64,000 nucleotides of DNA, taken from contig NZ_CP121261.1 of assembly GCF_029637605.1 (NCBI RefSeq), positions 124,001 through 188,000 of the forward strand, written 5' to 3'. This stretch comes from Achromobacter spanius (GTDB taxonomy: Bacteria > Pseudomonadota > Gammaproteobacteria > Burkholderiales > Burkholderiaceae_B). The notes under the pieces were generated by a model. The model had not been told where the DNA came from, did no database searches, and saw nothing but the letters and a program-made list of their open reading frames with translations. The position numbers and the translations under genes are program-made. Shown piece by piece: positions 30,249-39,487 of this stretch. How positions within the stretch are numbered: the stretch's first letter is position 1; each line of letters begins with the position of its first letter.

Positions 30249-32423
30249 TTAACTCCCGCGTCCAACGCGTCCTTGACGCAGTGCCTCGACAACCTGCTCC
30301 TTGGGACCGTCCGCCACAATATGGCCGTTGTCGATCACGATCAGGCGATCGACCAGGTCCAGCAGAGCGGTGCGGTGCGTCACCAGCAAAATGGTCTTGG
30401 TGGCGCTGGCTTCGCCAAGGCGCTTGCGCAATTGGGCTTCGCTCTGGTGATCCATATTGCTGCTGGGTTCGTCCAGCAGCAGGATCGGCGGGTCGTTGAT
30501 CAACGCGCGTGCCACCGCCACGGATTGGCGCTGGCCGCCCGACAGCGATTCGCCGCGTTCGCCGATCACCATGTCAAACCCGTTGGGGTGCAGGTTGGCA
30601 AAGTCGGTAACGCCGGCCAGGTTGGCGGCCGCCAGGATGCTGGCATCGTCGGCATAGGGCGCGCCCATGGCCAGGTTGTGCTTCAGGCTGCCGTAGAACA
30701 GCGTCGGATCTTGTGGCACGTGGCCAATGGCGCGGCGCACGTCGGCCGGGTCGATCTGGCGCACGTCCACCCCGTCCAGCAGCACGGCGCCTTCGGTGGG
30801 CTGATACAACGCCAGCGCCAGCTTTTCCAGCGTGGTCTTGCCAGAACCGATGCGGCCGATGATGCCGACCTTTTCGCCAGGTTTGAGCTTGAACGACACC
30901 TTTTTCAGCACCGGCTGGGTGCTGCCGGGATAGGCGAAGGTCACGTCGCGGAATTCCAGGCCGCCGTGAAAGACGGGGCGATGCAGGAACTCGGATTCGG
31001 CCGGGCGCTCGATCGGCAGCTTCATGTAGTTGTCGATGGAACCCAGCGACGTGCGCGCGTTCTGGTACTGCATCAGCAGCCCGGCAACCTGGCCCAGCGG
31101 CGCCAGGCAGCGGCTGGCGATCATGGATGCGGCGATGATGCCGCCCATGGACATGGCGGATTCCTGCGCTTGGTAGACGCCGATGATCACAACGGCGATC
31201 GACACCATTTGCTGGACGGCCTGCACAAAGCCCACCGTGGACGACGAAATCAGCTTGAGCTTGCCGCTGGTCTGCGCGATGAATTCGGTGGAGCGTTCCC
31301 AATTGCGCTGGACGGAGCCCTGCGCGTTCAGCGTTTTCACGGCCTCCAGGCCGGTCAGCGCTTCCACCAGCGTCGCGTTGCGCTGCGAACTGGCCTGGAA
31401 GCTGGCCATGGTCAGCGCCTCCATGCGGGCTTGCGCGGCAAAAGACACCAGCAGAATCAAGACGATGGCGACCAGCGGCGGCAGGATCATCCAGGGTGAG
31501 ATCCAGGCCAGCGCGGCCAGGAACAGCAGGATGAAGGGCAGATCGACCAGCGTGGTGATCGTGGCGGATGCGATGAAGTCGCGGATGGACTCGAACGAAC
31601 GCAGGTTGGCCGCGAAAGACCCCACCGACACCGGGCGGCCCTCCAGGCGCAGGTCCAGCACGCGTTCCATGATTTGCGCGGACAGACGCACGTCGACCCG
31701 CTTGCTGGCGCTGTCCACGACGTGCGAGCGCGCCGTCGACAAGACCATGTTGAAAATGACCACCAGCGTAATGCCGATAGCCAGCACCCACAGCGTTTCA
31801 ACCGCGTTGTTGGGCACCACGCGGTCGTACACGTTCATCGTGAACAAGGGCATGGCCATGGCGAAGATATTGATCAGCAGCGCGGCGACCAGGGCGTCGC
31901 GGTACAGGCGCCGGTTCTCCATGATGGCGGCCCAGAACCAATGGCGCTCGCGCACTTTGGCGACTTCGGGCGCGCGGGCGTCGAAGCGAAACTGCGGACG
32001 TACAAAGCACACCAGGCCGGTGTATTGCGCGGCCAGGGCTTCGGGCGTCATCTCGACCGAGCTGCCGCCCAGCTCGGGGTGGCTGACCAGGTACTTGCCG
32101 CCTTCTTTCTTCAGCAGCAGGCAGGCGCGCTCGCCTTGCAGCAGCAGGATGGCAGGCAAGAGGTCTTGGGAAATGCTGTCCAGCGTGCGCTTGACCACGC
32201 GGGCGGAAAGTTGCGCGCGCGCCGCGGCGCGCGGAAGCAGGGCAGGGGTCAGGCGGTGTTCTTCCAACGGCAGGCCGGAAGACAAGGCCTGGGCTGTGGC
32301 CGTCACGCCATGCAGGCGTGTGATTTCAACCAGGCAGTCCAGCAGCGGGTCATCGTGCGCCGCGCGAGCGTCGGTGCGCCATTCCCGAGCCGCCGATTCA
32401 GATAACTTGTCCATCTTCGTCAT
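30249..32423 (-). CDS. lapB: Type I secretion ABC exporter (LapB-type)
   Basis: A 724-residue transporter that exports the adhesin with ATP. The N-terminal 150 residues are a C39-like domain without the catalytic Cys (a CLD, as in LapB and HlyB). Residues about 170-440 are a six-helix ABC transmembrane domain. The nucleotide-binding domain has Walker A GRIGSGKTT, the signature LSGGQRQ and Walker B ILLLDEPSSN, plus the switch His in LVTHRTA. Its 5' end overlaps the 70-residue upstream gene by 26 bases, indicating coupling. Transporters with a C39-like domain characteristically carry non-processed RTX cargo. Confidence 0.93.
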   Translation of the reverse strand: MTKMDKLSESAAREWRTDARAAHDDPLLDCLVEITRLHGVTATAQALSSGLPLEEHRLTPALLPRAAARAQLSARVVKRTLDSISQDLLPAILLLQGERACLLLKKEGGKYLVSHPELGGSSVEMTPEALAAQYTGLVCFVRPQFRFDARAPEVAKVRERHWFWAAIMENRRLYRDALVAALLINIFAMAMPLFTMNVYDRVVPNNAVETLWVLAIGITLVVIFNMVLSTARSHVVDSASKRVDVRLSAQIMERVLDLRLEGRPVSVGSFAANLRSFESIRDFIASATITTLVDLPFILLFLAALAWISPWMILPPLVAIVLILLVSFAAQARMEALTMASFQASSQRNATLVEALTGLEAVKTLNAQGSVQRNWERSTEFIAQTSGKLKLISSSTVGFVQAVQQMVSIAVVIIGVYQAQESAMSMGGIIAASMIASRCLAPLGQVAGLLMQYQNARTSLGSIDNYMKLPIERPAESEFLHRPVFHGGLEFRDVTFAYPGSTQPVLKKVSFKLKPGEKVGIIGRIGSGKTTLEKLALALYQPTEGAVLLDGVDVRQIDPADVRRAIGHVPQDPTLFYGSLKHNLAMGAPYADDASILAAANLAGVTDFANLHPNGFDMVIGERGESLSGGQRQSVAVARALINDPPILLLDEPSSNMDHQSEAQLRKRLGEASATKTILLVTHRTALLDLVDRLIVIDNGHIVADGPKEQVVEALRQGRVGRGS

Positions 32424-32610
32424 CCAGGAGGTCGAGGTGTTCCGAGAGGCGCGCGCGTTGCTGCTTGCGCTGTGAAAGCTTTTGCTGTGCCTGAACAGGC
32501 AGGTCCGTCATGCGCAAGGTGCCATTGGCGATCAAGGCGTCGATCAAGTCTTCCAGAACGCGGACAAAGTCCGCGTCCAACTGCGAAAATTCGTTGCCCT
32601 GGGGCGTCAT
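32398..32610 (-). CDS. Small protein of unknown function in the secretion operon
   Basis: A 70-residue, highly charged, non-membrane protein. It begins MTPQGNEFSQLDADFV, is helical in character (DFVRVLEDLIDALIANG), has a Gln/Lys/Arg-rich middle (KLSQRKQQRAR) and an acidic tail (LDLLDDEDG). No motif gives a function and I do not recognise the family. Overlap of its 3' end with the exporter gene and placement 25 bases after the TolC-type gene show it belongs to the operon. It has no secretion signal and could be a cytoplasmic accessory factor of the exporter. Confidence 0.7.
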   Translation of the reverse strand: MTPQGNEFSQLDADFVRVLEDLIDALIANGTLRMTDLPVQAQQKLSQRKQQRARLSEHLDLLDDEDGQVI

Positions 32611-32635
32611 ATGGCCTCCTTGCGTCCTGCCGCCA

Positions 32636-34150
32636 TTACGGTTTGGCGTTGGGAGCGTTCAGCGGCACGAGCGTGGGCGGCAGCGTGCCTTCGTTGTATT
32701 GAACGCGCACCGGAGCCAGGCGGGCAGAGTCGGGAACCGTCGAATTGCAAAGCTTGATCACTTCGTCGGTTACCTCCAGCTTGCCGTTTTCCTCGGGCAT
32801 CTCGTTGCGCGCGGGTTGCAGCGCCAGGGCGGGCAGCAACGTGTGCGACAGCGCCAGCCAGCGATACTGCGCAAGCTTGAGGTCATACAAGCCGTTGGTC
32901 AATGCGCGGCGTGACTCAAACAGCTCGTTTTCCGTGTCCAGCAAGTCCAGCAGCGAACGCTGGCCAATCTGGAACTGTTGGCGATACGCATCACGTACCT
33001 TGGTGGTGGCCACTTCGTGGTCACGCAGGAACGGCAGCTTCTCGCTCAGGCTGGTGATGTTGTTCCAGGCCACGGCCAGATCTTGCTGCACGTTGCGGCA
33101 GGTGTAGTCGCGGATGTCGCGCGCGGCGTAGGACTGCGCGGCCGTCTGGCGCACGCGAGCCGAGTCAGCACCGCCGCGGTACAGGTTGTAGCTCATCACG
33201 ACCTGCACACTGGAGCTTTGGATGTCGCGGTTTTCGGGCGTGGGGTCATTCTGGTCACGGCCCGAGGACGCCACGAATTCAAACTTGGGCGAAAAAGCGC
33301 CCTTGGACGACGCGACGCCCGCTTGCGCGGCCTGCAGCCCGGCCTGCTTGGACAGGAAGCTGGGGTTGCGGCGCAGCGAGTCATTGAAATTTCCCGGCTT
33401 GACGGGCAGCTTGGCGGCGACGTCGGGCGGCGGTTGCATGGCTTCAGGCGGGAAGGCGCCGGTCACGCGCTGGAAGCGCTGTTGCACGTCCAGCAAATTT
33501 GCGGTCTCGGTCATCAGGTTTGTCTGAGCCAGGGACAAGCGACCACCCGCCTGTTCCAGGTCGACCCGGCGGCCAACGCCCGATTCCGTCCGCTCGCTGA
33601 TTTGCTTCAGCGTTTCTTCGTGCAGCGAATAATTCTGGCGCGCCAACAGTTCCATGTCGCGGTAGCGTTGCAGGTCGATGTAGGCCTGCACCGCTGCAAA
33701 CGCCGTGCTGTCGCTGGTGGCCAGCACGTCATAGAAGCGCGCCAGCTTGTCGAAACCGGCCTGCTTGACGTCGTTGCTGGTGCGGAAGCCGTCAAAAATC
33801 AATTGGCGCAGTTCAACGTTGTAGCCAGGACGGCTCCAGCGCTGCGAACCCACGTCGGGCACGTTGCTGCGATATTCCCTGCCCACGTAGCCCAGTGCGT
33901 TGATCTGCGGGAAGAACGCCGCGCGAGCAACCGACTGGCCTTCCAAAGACGCCTGGAAGTCGTGGTACTTGGCCTGAATTTCGGGATTGCTGAGCAGGGT
34001 CTGCTCCACAATCTGATTCAGCGTCACTGCGGGGGCACTGGCGGAAGGCACAGCGGCCGGGGCAACAGGCGCGGAAGTTTGGGCAAATGCAGCGGGAACA
34101 AAGGCCAGGGCAAAAATCGTAGTCGTGCGTTTGAGCAAAAACGAAGCCAT
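32636..34150 (-). CDS. lapE: TolC-type outer membrane channel of the adhesin secretion system (LapE-like)
   Basis: A 504-residue outer membrane efflux protein with a signal peptide (about residues 1-23, cleaved after AFA). The body has the duplicated TolC pattern: ARAAFFPQINALGYVG and the Asn/Leu-rich helices of the first half repeat as GAFSPKFEFVASSG and QQFQIGQRSLLDLLDTENEL in the second. It is the first gene of the leftward transcription unit, so the order is channel, small protein, exporter, fusion protein, regulator, then adhesin. A candidate promoter lies just upstream (34194-34223). Confidence 0.93.
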   Translation of the reverse strand: MASFLLKRTTTIFALAFVPAAFAQTSAPVAPAAVPSASAPAVTLNQIVEQTLLSNPEIQAKYHDFQASLEGQSVARAAFFPQINALGYVGREYRSNVPDVGSQRWSRPGYNVELRQLIFDGFRTSNDVKQAGFDKLARFYDVLATSDSTAFAAVQAYIDLQRYRDMELLARQNYSLHEETLKQISERTESGVGRRVDLEQAGGRLSLAQTNLMTETANLLDVQQRFQRVTGAFPPEAMQPPPDVAAKLPVKPGNFNDSLRRNPSFLSKQAGLQAAQAGVASSKGAFSPKFEFVASSGRDQNDPTPENRDIQSSSVQVVMSYNLYRGGADSARVRQTAAQSYAARDIRDYTCRNVQQDLAVAWNNITSLSEKLPFLRDHEVATTKVRDAYRQQFQIGQRSLLDLLDTENELFESRRALTNGLYDLKLAQYRWLALSHTLLPALALQPARNEMPEENGKLEVTDEVIKLCNSTVPDSARLAPVRVQYNEGTLPPTLVPLNAPNAKP

Positions 34151-34193
34151 AGTGATTATTCGCGGGTCAGGTTGGAATGAATGGCCGCCATGT

Positions 34194-34223
34194 TGTATGC
34201 AAATGTCAAAATGAACTAGTCAA
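34194..34223 (-). promoter_or_regulatory. Candidate sigma-70 promoter for the secretion operon
   Basis: Read leftward, TTGACT (complement of 34218-34223) and CATACA (complement of 34194-34199) are separated by 18 bases and lie about 45 bases before the TolC-type start. The -35 is close to consensus, the -10 is moderate. Confidence 0.4.
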
Positions 34224-34558
34224 GATTTGTTAAGTCTTGGTAATCCATAAACACGAACAAAGAACGGTCCATAACTTATCGTCGCGCAACATCACCTAAT
34301 TTGACTGAATTTGCACGAACTTCGCAGGCTGTTTATTCCTTCGATTTTATTAATACGGTTTATTACGTATTATGTCGAAAGCTGTGTGTCCTGAGTGAAA
34401 CGGGATTATATCGACTTGATAATTGTGTATCCATTTTATTTACATCTATTGTGTGGTGGATTAACTTCAGTTTCACCCAAACGGACGAGGCCGCGCCTAG
34501 CTGAAGGGCGGAGCAACGGCACATCATGGTAGTGGTGGTACTAGTATGTATCGTGCGC
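34224..34558. other. AT-rich intergenic segment between the secretion operon and leuC
   Basis: About 330 bases with markedly low GC (A/T runs such as TTATTAATACGG and TTATTTACATC) in an otherwise GC-rich window. No convincing gene is present. Such islands before surface-structure operons often bind nucleoid proteins or hold several promoters; here that is inference. Confidence 0.45.
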
Positions 34559-34587
34559 TTGTACTAGGTTTGGGGCGTGGGCATAAT
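34559..34587 (+). promoter_or_regulatory. Sigma-70 promoter for the leu cluster
   Basis: TTGTAC at 34559-34564 and CATAAT at 34582-34587 are 17 bases apart. Transcription would start near 34594 and give an untranslated leader of about 83 bases before leuC. I see no leader peptide rich in Leu codons. Confidence 0.6.
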
Positions 34588-34676
34588 TCATCCATGCCGC
34601 AGTGGCCGGCGCGGGAGCGATTTGCTTTTCAACCGCGTGAGGCTCAAGCCGGATTGTCTATTTGCAGAGCGCATCC

Positions 34677-36080
34677 ATGGCCCAAACCCTTTACGACAAA
34701 CTCTGGGACGCCCACATCGTCCACCAGGAATCAGACGGCACCTGTCTGCTCTATATCGATCGCCACCTGGTGCATGAAGTCACCAGCCCCCAGGCGTTCG
34801 AAGGCCTGGCGATCGCCGGGCGCAAGCCGTGGCGCACGGGCGCCAATCTGGCAGTGGCGGACCACAATGTGCCGACGCTGAATCGCGCCCAAGGTATTGA
34901 CGACCCCATCTCGCGCCTGCAAGTGGATACGCTGGACGCGAACTGCGATAAGTACGGCATTACCGAATTCCGCATGAATGACCTGCGCCAGGGCATCGTG
35001 CACGTGATCGGACCCGAGCAAGGCGCAACGCTGCCTGGCATGACTGTCGTCTGTGGCGATTCGCATACCAGCACGCACGGCGCGCTGGGCGCCTTGGCGT
35101 TCGGGATTGGCACGTCCGAGGTCGAGCACGTGCTGGCGACCCAGACGCTGCTTATGAAGAAAGCCAAGAGCATGCTGATCAAGGTCGACGGCGACTTGCC
35201 CTTCGGCTGTACGGCCAAGGACGTGGTCCTGCACATCATCGGCATCATCGGCACGGCGGGCGGCACCGGCCACGCCATTGAATTTGCCGGCAGCACGATC
35301 CGCGCGCTGTCCGTGGAAGGGCGCATGACGGTGTGCAACATGGCCATCGAAGCCGGCGCGCGTTCGGGCATGGTCGCGGTGGACGACAAGACCGTTGAGT
35401 ATTTCCGTGGACGCCCCTTCGCGCCCTCGGGCGTGGTCTGGGACCAGGCGGTCAAGTACTGGCGCACCCTGCACACCGATGACGGCGCCAAGTTCGACAC
35501 GGTGGTGGAAGTGAACGCACGCGACATCAAGCCGCAAGTTACCTGGGGCACCTCGCCTGAAATGGTGCTGCCGGTGGATTCCCGTGTGCCGGACCCCGAC
35601 CGCGAAAAAGACGACGTGCGCCGCAGCGGCATGGAGCGCGCCTTGCAATACATGGGCTTGAAGCCCAACACGCCCTTGACCGACATTCGCGTTGACCGCG
35701 TGTTCATCGGTTCGTGCACCAACTCGCGTATTGAAGACCTGCGCGCGGCGGCTGCCGTGGCGCGTGGCAAGCGTGTGGCGTCCAACGTGCGCCAGGCGAT
35801 GGTTGTGCCGGGTTCCGGCCTGGTCAAGCAGCAGGCCGAACGCGAAGGCCTGGACAAGATCTTCATCGAAGCCGGTTTTGAATGGCGCGAACCGGGCTGC
35901 TCGATGTGCCTGGCCATGAACGCCGACCGCCTCGAACCCGGCGAGCGCTGTGCCTCCACGTCGAACCGTAACTTCGAAGGCCGGCAAGGGCAGGGCGGGC
36001 GTACCCACCTGGTCAGCCCCGCCATGGCCGCCGCCGCCGCCGTGGCCGGCCATTTCGTCGACGTCCGCACGTTCCGTTAA
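34677..36080 (+). CDS. leuC: 3-isopropylmalate dehydratase, large subunit
   Basis: A 467-residue aconitase-family subunit that, with LeuD, isomerises 2-isopropylmalate to 3-isopropylmalate in leucine synthesis. The three iron-sulfur Cys are seen in the [15 protein letters not shown] block and in [11 protein letters not shown]. The blocks [18 protein letters not shown] and [19 protein letters not shown] are diagnostic. The start at 34677 ([13 protein letters not shown]) matches the family better than an ATG five codons upstream. leuC, leuD and leuB are closely spaced and form one operon. Confidence 0.97.
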   Translation: MAQTLYDKLWDAHIVHQESDGTCLLYIDRHLVHEVTSPQAFEGLAIAGRKPWRTGANLAVADHNVPTLNRAQGIDDPISRLQVDTLDANCDKYGITEFRMNDLRQGIVHVIGPEQGATLPGMTVVCGDSHTSTHGALGALAFGIGTSEVEHVLATQTLLMKKAKSMLIKVDGDLPFGCTAKDVVLHIIGIIGTAGGTGHAIEFAGSTIRALSVEGRMTVCNMAIEAGARSGMVAVDDKTVEYFRGRPFAPSGVVWDQAVKYWRTLHTDDGAKFDTVVEVNARDIKPQVTWGTSPEMVLPVDSRVPDPDREKDDVRRSGMERALQYMGLKPNTPLTDIRVDRVFIGSCTNSRIEDLRAAAAVARGKRVASNVRQAMVVPGSGLVKQQAEREGLDKIFIEAGFEWREPGCSMCLAMNADRLEPGERCASTSNRNFEGRQGQGGRTHLVSPAMAAAAAVAGHFVDVRTFR

Positions 36081-36106
36081 GCGATCACGCACCGAGTACC
36101 GACATC

Positions 36107-36757
36107 ATGCAAGCATTTACCACTCACGAAGGCCTGGTGGCTCCGCTCGACCGCGAAAACGTCGACACGGACCTCATCATCCCCAAGCAGTTTCTCAAGT
36201 CGATCCAGCGCACGGGTTTTGGCCCGAACCTGTTTGACGAGCTGCGCTATCTGGACCACGGCGAGCCCGGCATGGACAACAGCAAGCGTCCGCTGAATCC
36301 GGACTTTGTGTTGAACCAGCCGCGCTATCAGGGCGCGTCCATCCTGTTGGCGCGCAAGAATTTCGGCTGCGGCTCCAGCCGCGAGCACGCGCCCTGGGCG
36401 CTGACGCAGTTCGGTTTTCGCGCCATCATCGCGCCGTCGTATGCCGACATCTTCTTCAACAACAGCTTCAAGAACGGCCTGCTGCCGATCGTGCTGTCTG
36501 AATTGGAAGTCGCCCGCCTGTTCGACGAAGTCAAAGCCTTCCCGAACTACAAGCTGCAAATCGACCTGGACCGCCAGGTGGTGATTGCCGCGGACGGCCG
36601 CGCCATGGGTTTCGACATCGAACCTTTCCGCAAGTACTGCTTGCTGAACGGCTTTGACGATATTGGCCTGACGCTTCGCCATTCCGACAAGATCCGTGCC
36701 TTCGAGGCCGAGCGCCTGGCCCGCCACCCGTGGCTGGAAAGCCGTCCCATCGCCTGA
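36107..36757 (+). CDS. leuD: 3-isopropylmalate dehydratase, small subunit
   Basis: A 216-residue swivel-domain partner of LeuC. The N-terminus contains the conserved [18 protein letters not shown], and the substrate loop appears as [14 protein letters not shown]. Length is typical of the proteobacterial form. It lies 26 bases after leuC and 29 bases before leuB. Confidence 0.97.
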   Translation: MQAFTTHEGLVAPLDRENVDTDLIIPKQFLKSIQRTGFGPNLFDELRYLDHGEPGMDNSKRPLNPDFVLNQPRYQGASILLARKNFGCGSSREHAPWALTQFGFRAIIAPSYADIFFNNSFKNGLLPIVLSELEVARLFDEVKAFPNYKLQIDLDRQVVIAADGRAMGFDIEPFRKYCLLNGFDDIGLTLRHSDKIRAFEAERLARHPWLESRPIA

Positions 36758-36786
36758 ACCCATTCTGACCACAGGATCGCATTTAA

Positions 36787-37863
36787 ATGACCCACAACAT
36801 CGCAGTCTTGCCGGGTGACGGCATCGGACCGGAAATCGTCGAGCAGGCCGTGCGCGTGCTCAAGGCGCTGGACGTTTCCTTCGACATCAAACAAGCTCCC
36901 GTGGGCGGCGCCGCGTTCGACCAGTTCGAACATCCGCTGCCGCCGGCCACGCTGAACCTGGCCAAGGAATCGCATGCCGTGCTGTTTGGCGCCGTGGGCG
37001 ACTGGAAGTACGACAGCCTGCCGCGCGAATTCCGCCCGGAACAGGCCATTCTGGGCTTGCGCAAGGCGCTGGGCCTGTTCGCCAACCTGCGTCCCGCCAT
37101 CTTGTATCCCGAGCTGGCCAGTGCGTCGTCGCTGAAGCCCGAGATCGTGTCCGGCCTGGATATCCTGATCATCCGCGAACTGACCGGCGACATCTATTTC
37201 GGTTCGCCGCGCGGCGTGCGTTCGTCGCCCGATGGCGTATTCGCGGGCGAACGCGAAGGCTACGACACCATGCGCTACGCGGAATCCGAAGTGCGCCGCA
37301 TTGCGCGCATCGGCTTCGAATCGGCCCAAAAACGCAACAAGAAGCTGTGCAGCGTGGACAAGGCCAACGTCCTGGAAACCTCGCAATTCTGGCGCGACAT
37401 CGTCATCGAAGTGGCGCGCGAGTACCCGGACGTCGAGCTGTCGCACATGTATGTCGACAACGCCGCGATGCAGTTGGTGCGCAACCCGCGCCAGTTTGAC
37501 GTGATCGTCACCGGCAACCTGTTCGGCGACATCCTGTCGGACGAAGCGGCCATGCTCACGGGTTCGATCGGCATGCTGCCGTCGGCATCGCTGAATGCGG
37601 GCGGCCAGGGCCTGTACGAGCCCAGCCACGGTTCGGCGCCGGACATCGCCGGCCAAGGCATTGCCAACCCCCTGGCGACGATCCTGTCGGCCGCCATGCT
37701 GTTGCGCTATTCGCTGAACCTGGCTCCGCAAGCCGACCGCATTGAAGCCGCCGTGCGCCGTGTGCTGGCCGATGGCCTGCGCACCGCCGACATCTTCGAG
37801 CCGGGCACGACGAAAGTCAGCACGGCAGGCATGGGCGACGCGGTACTGAAAGCCCTGGCCTGA
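36787..37863 (+). CDS. leuB: 3-isopropylmalate dehydrogenase
   Basis: A 358-residue NAD-dependent beta-decarboxylating dehydrogenase that makes 2-oxoisocaproate. Characteristic segments are the N-terminal [16 protein letters not shown], the substrate-binding [10 protein letters not shown], the metal-binding [17 protein letters not shown] and the nucleotide-binding [18 protein letters not shown]. It ends the leu operon and is followed by a clear terminator at 37914-37940. Confidence 0.97.
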   Translation: MTHNIAVLPGDGIGPEIVEQAVRVLKALDVSFDIKQAPVGGAAFDQFEHPLPPATLNLAKESHAVLFGAVGDWKYDSLPREFRPEQAILGLRKALGLFANLRPAILYPELASASSLKPEIVSGLDILIIRELTGDIYFGSPRGVRSSPDGVFAGEREGYDTMRYAESEVRRIARIGFESAQKRNKKLCSVDKANVLETSQFWRDIVIEVAREYPDVELSHMYVDNAAMQLVRNPRQFDVIVTGNLFGDILSDEAAMLTGSIGMLPSASLNAGGQGLYEPSHGSAPDIAGQGIANPLATILSAAMLLRYSLNLAPQADRIEAAVRRVLADGLRTADIFEPGTTKVSTAGMGDAVLKALA

Positions 37864-37913
37864 ATAGCTGGCAAGGGGTAGCGCCCCTGCGGCGCGAGCC
37901 CCGGTTTTTGAAA

Positions 37914-37940
37914 GGCCGCCTGCGTAGCGGCCCTTTTTTT
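37914..37940 (+). terminator. Terminator after leuB
   Basis: GGCCGC, a seven-base loop and GCGGCC are followed by a C and seven Ts, a standard intrinsic terminator 50 bases past the leuB stop. asd therefore probably uses its own promoter. Confidence 0.85.
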
Positions 37941-38097
37941 GGCCGTGTTGCGACGGCGCCGCGAAAGGGGTTTTCGATGATTTCGTCCCCATTTTTTTCT
38001 AGCTGCACCGCAACATCCCTCCGTGCATTCTGATAAATTGTTGGATTGCACGCCTTTTTCACCTGGACCTTGTCTCCACCTTTATAGAGCGATTGAA

Positions 38098-39228
38098 ATG
38101 AATCAAGCAGTAGGCCTTATCGGCTGGCGCGGAATGGTCGGCTCGGTGCTCATGCAACGCATGCGCGACGAAAACGACTTCGCACTGATCGAACCGGTGT
38201 TTTTTTCCACCAGCAATGCTGGCGGCGCCGCGCCCACTTGGGCTGAAGGCGCGGGCCCCTTGCAAAATGCCTACGACATTGACGCTCTGAAAAAACTGCC
38301 GATCATCGTGACGGCGCAAGGCGGCGACTACACGTCCGAGGTCTACCCGAAGCTGCGCGGCGCGGGCTGGAACGGCATCTGGATCGATGCGGCCAGCACC
38401 CTGCGCATGGCCGATGACGCCATCATCGTGCTGGATCCGGTCAACCGTCCGGTCATCGACGCGGCGCTCAAGCGCGGCGTGCGCAACTTCATCGGCGGCA
38501 ACTGCACGGTCAGCTGCATGTTGATGGGCCTGGCCGGCTTGTTCAACAACGACCTGGTGGAATGGATGAGCTCCATGACGTACCAGGCGGCTTCAGGCGG
38601 TGGCGCGCAGCACATGCGCGAACTGCTGACCCAGTTCGGCGAGATCAATCAGGCGGTCAAGCCCCTGCTGGACGACCCCGCGTCGGCCATCCTGGAGATC
38701 GACCGTGGCGTGCTGGCCAAGCAGAAAGATGCGTCGCTGCCTCACGAACACTTTGGCGTGCCGCTCGGCGGCAACCTGATTCCCTGGATCGACAAGGACC
38801 TGGGCGACGGGATGTCGAAGGAAGAGTGGAAGGCCGAAGTCGAAACCAACAAGATCCTGGGCCGCGGCGCTGCTTTCGGTACGCCCGCCACGCCGATCGA
38901 CGGCTTGTGCGTGCGCATCGGCGCCATGCGTTGCCACAGCCAGGCGCTGACCATCAAGCTCAAGCGCGATGTGCCGCTGGACGAGATCGAAGCGTTGATC
39001 GCGCAAGGCACGCAGTGGGCCAAGGTGGTGCCCAACACCAAGGAAGCCACCGTTTCCGCACTGACCCCGGTGGCCGTCACCGGCACGCTGGATATCCCGG
39101 TTGGCCGTCTGCGCAAGCTCTCGATGGGCTCGCAGTACCTGGGGGCTTTCACGGTGGGCGATCAACTGCTGTGGGGCGCCGCCGAACCGCTGCGCCGCAT
39201 GCTGCGCATCGCGCTGGCTGAAGCTTGA
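38098..39228 (+). CDS. asd: Aspartate-semialdehyde dehydrogenase
   Basis: A 376-residue NADP-dependent enzyme that makes aspartate semialdehyde for lysine, threonine, methionine and diaminopimelate. It has the nucleotide-binding start [18 protein letters not shown], the catalytic Cys in [12 protein letters not shown], the [20 protein letters not shown] segment and [12 protein letters not shown]. This is the longer Gram-negative type. The ATG at 38098 was chosen because the family starts with an [11 protein letters not shown] pattern; an earlier in-frame start adds 25 poor residues. Confidence 0.96.
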   Translation: MNQAVGLIGWRGMVGSVLMQRMRDENDFALIEPVFFSTSNAGGAAPTWAEGAGPLQNAYDIDALKKLPIIVTAQGGDYTSEVYPKLRGAGWNGIWIDAASTLRMADDAIIVLDPVNRPVIDAALKRGVRNFIGGNCTVSCMLMGLAGLFNNDLVEWMSSMTYQAASGGGAQHMRELLTQFGEINQAVKPLLDDPASAILEIDRGVLAKQKDASLPHEHFGVPLGGNLIPWIDKDLGDGMSKEEWKAEVETNKILGRGAAFGTPATPIDGLCVRIGAMRCHSQALTIKLKRDVPLDEIEALIAQGTQWAKVVPNTKEATVSALTPVAVTGTLDIPVGRLRKLSMGSQYLGAFTVGDQLLWGAAEPLRRMLRIALAEA

Positions 39229-39279
39229 TACCCGCCGCGGGCGCCTGGCAAAGGCGCCTGCTTGGTCGTCAGGACAAGC

Positions 39280-39301
39280 AGGGGCACCTTCGGGTGCCCT
39301 T
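39280..39301 (+). terminator. Terminator hairpin after asd
   Basis: A strong stem (GGGCACC with GGTGCCC, extended by a G-U and an A-T pair) closes a TTCG tetraloop. The T-tract after it is weak, so termination may be partial. Confidence 0.6.
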
Positions 39302-39487
39302 GATGTTTGCGCAATCGTAGTGAGGGTGTGGTGGATGTGCCCGAGAGCCAACGCCTACGCGCCTTTCAGGTTTGTGAAATGGGCATCATCCATTACACTT
39401 TTCCCGTGAATTGAGGCCTGTTCCCGCCTATCTGCCGCGAGACCAGCGCTAGCCCGTAATTCGACTACAAGAACGGAATTCCAGCTT

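Noticed and set aside
34594..34676. Leucine leader peptide or riboswitch before leuC
   Set aside because: The leader is short, has no run of Leu codons and no terminator/antiterminator pair that I can see.
34731..36092. Two long minus-strand open frames opposite leuC
   Set aside because: leuC is complete and clearly recognisable; the antisense frames have no ribosome binding site or domain and reflect high GC at third positions.
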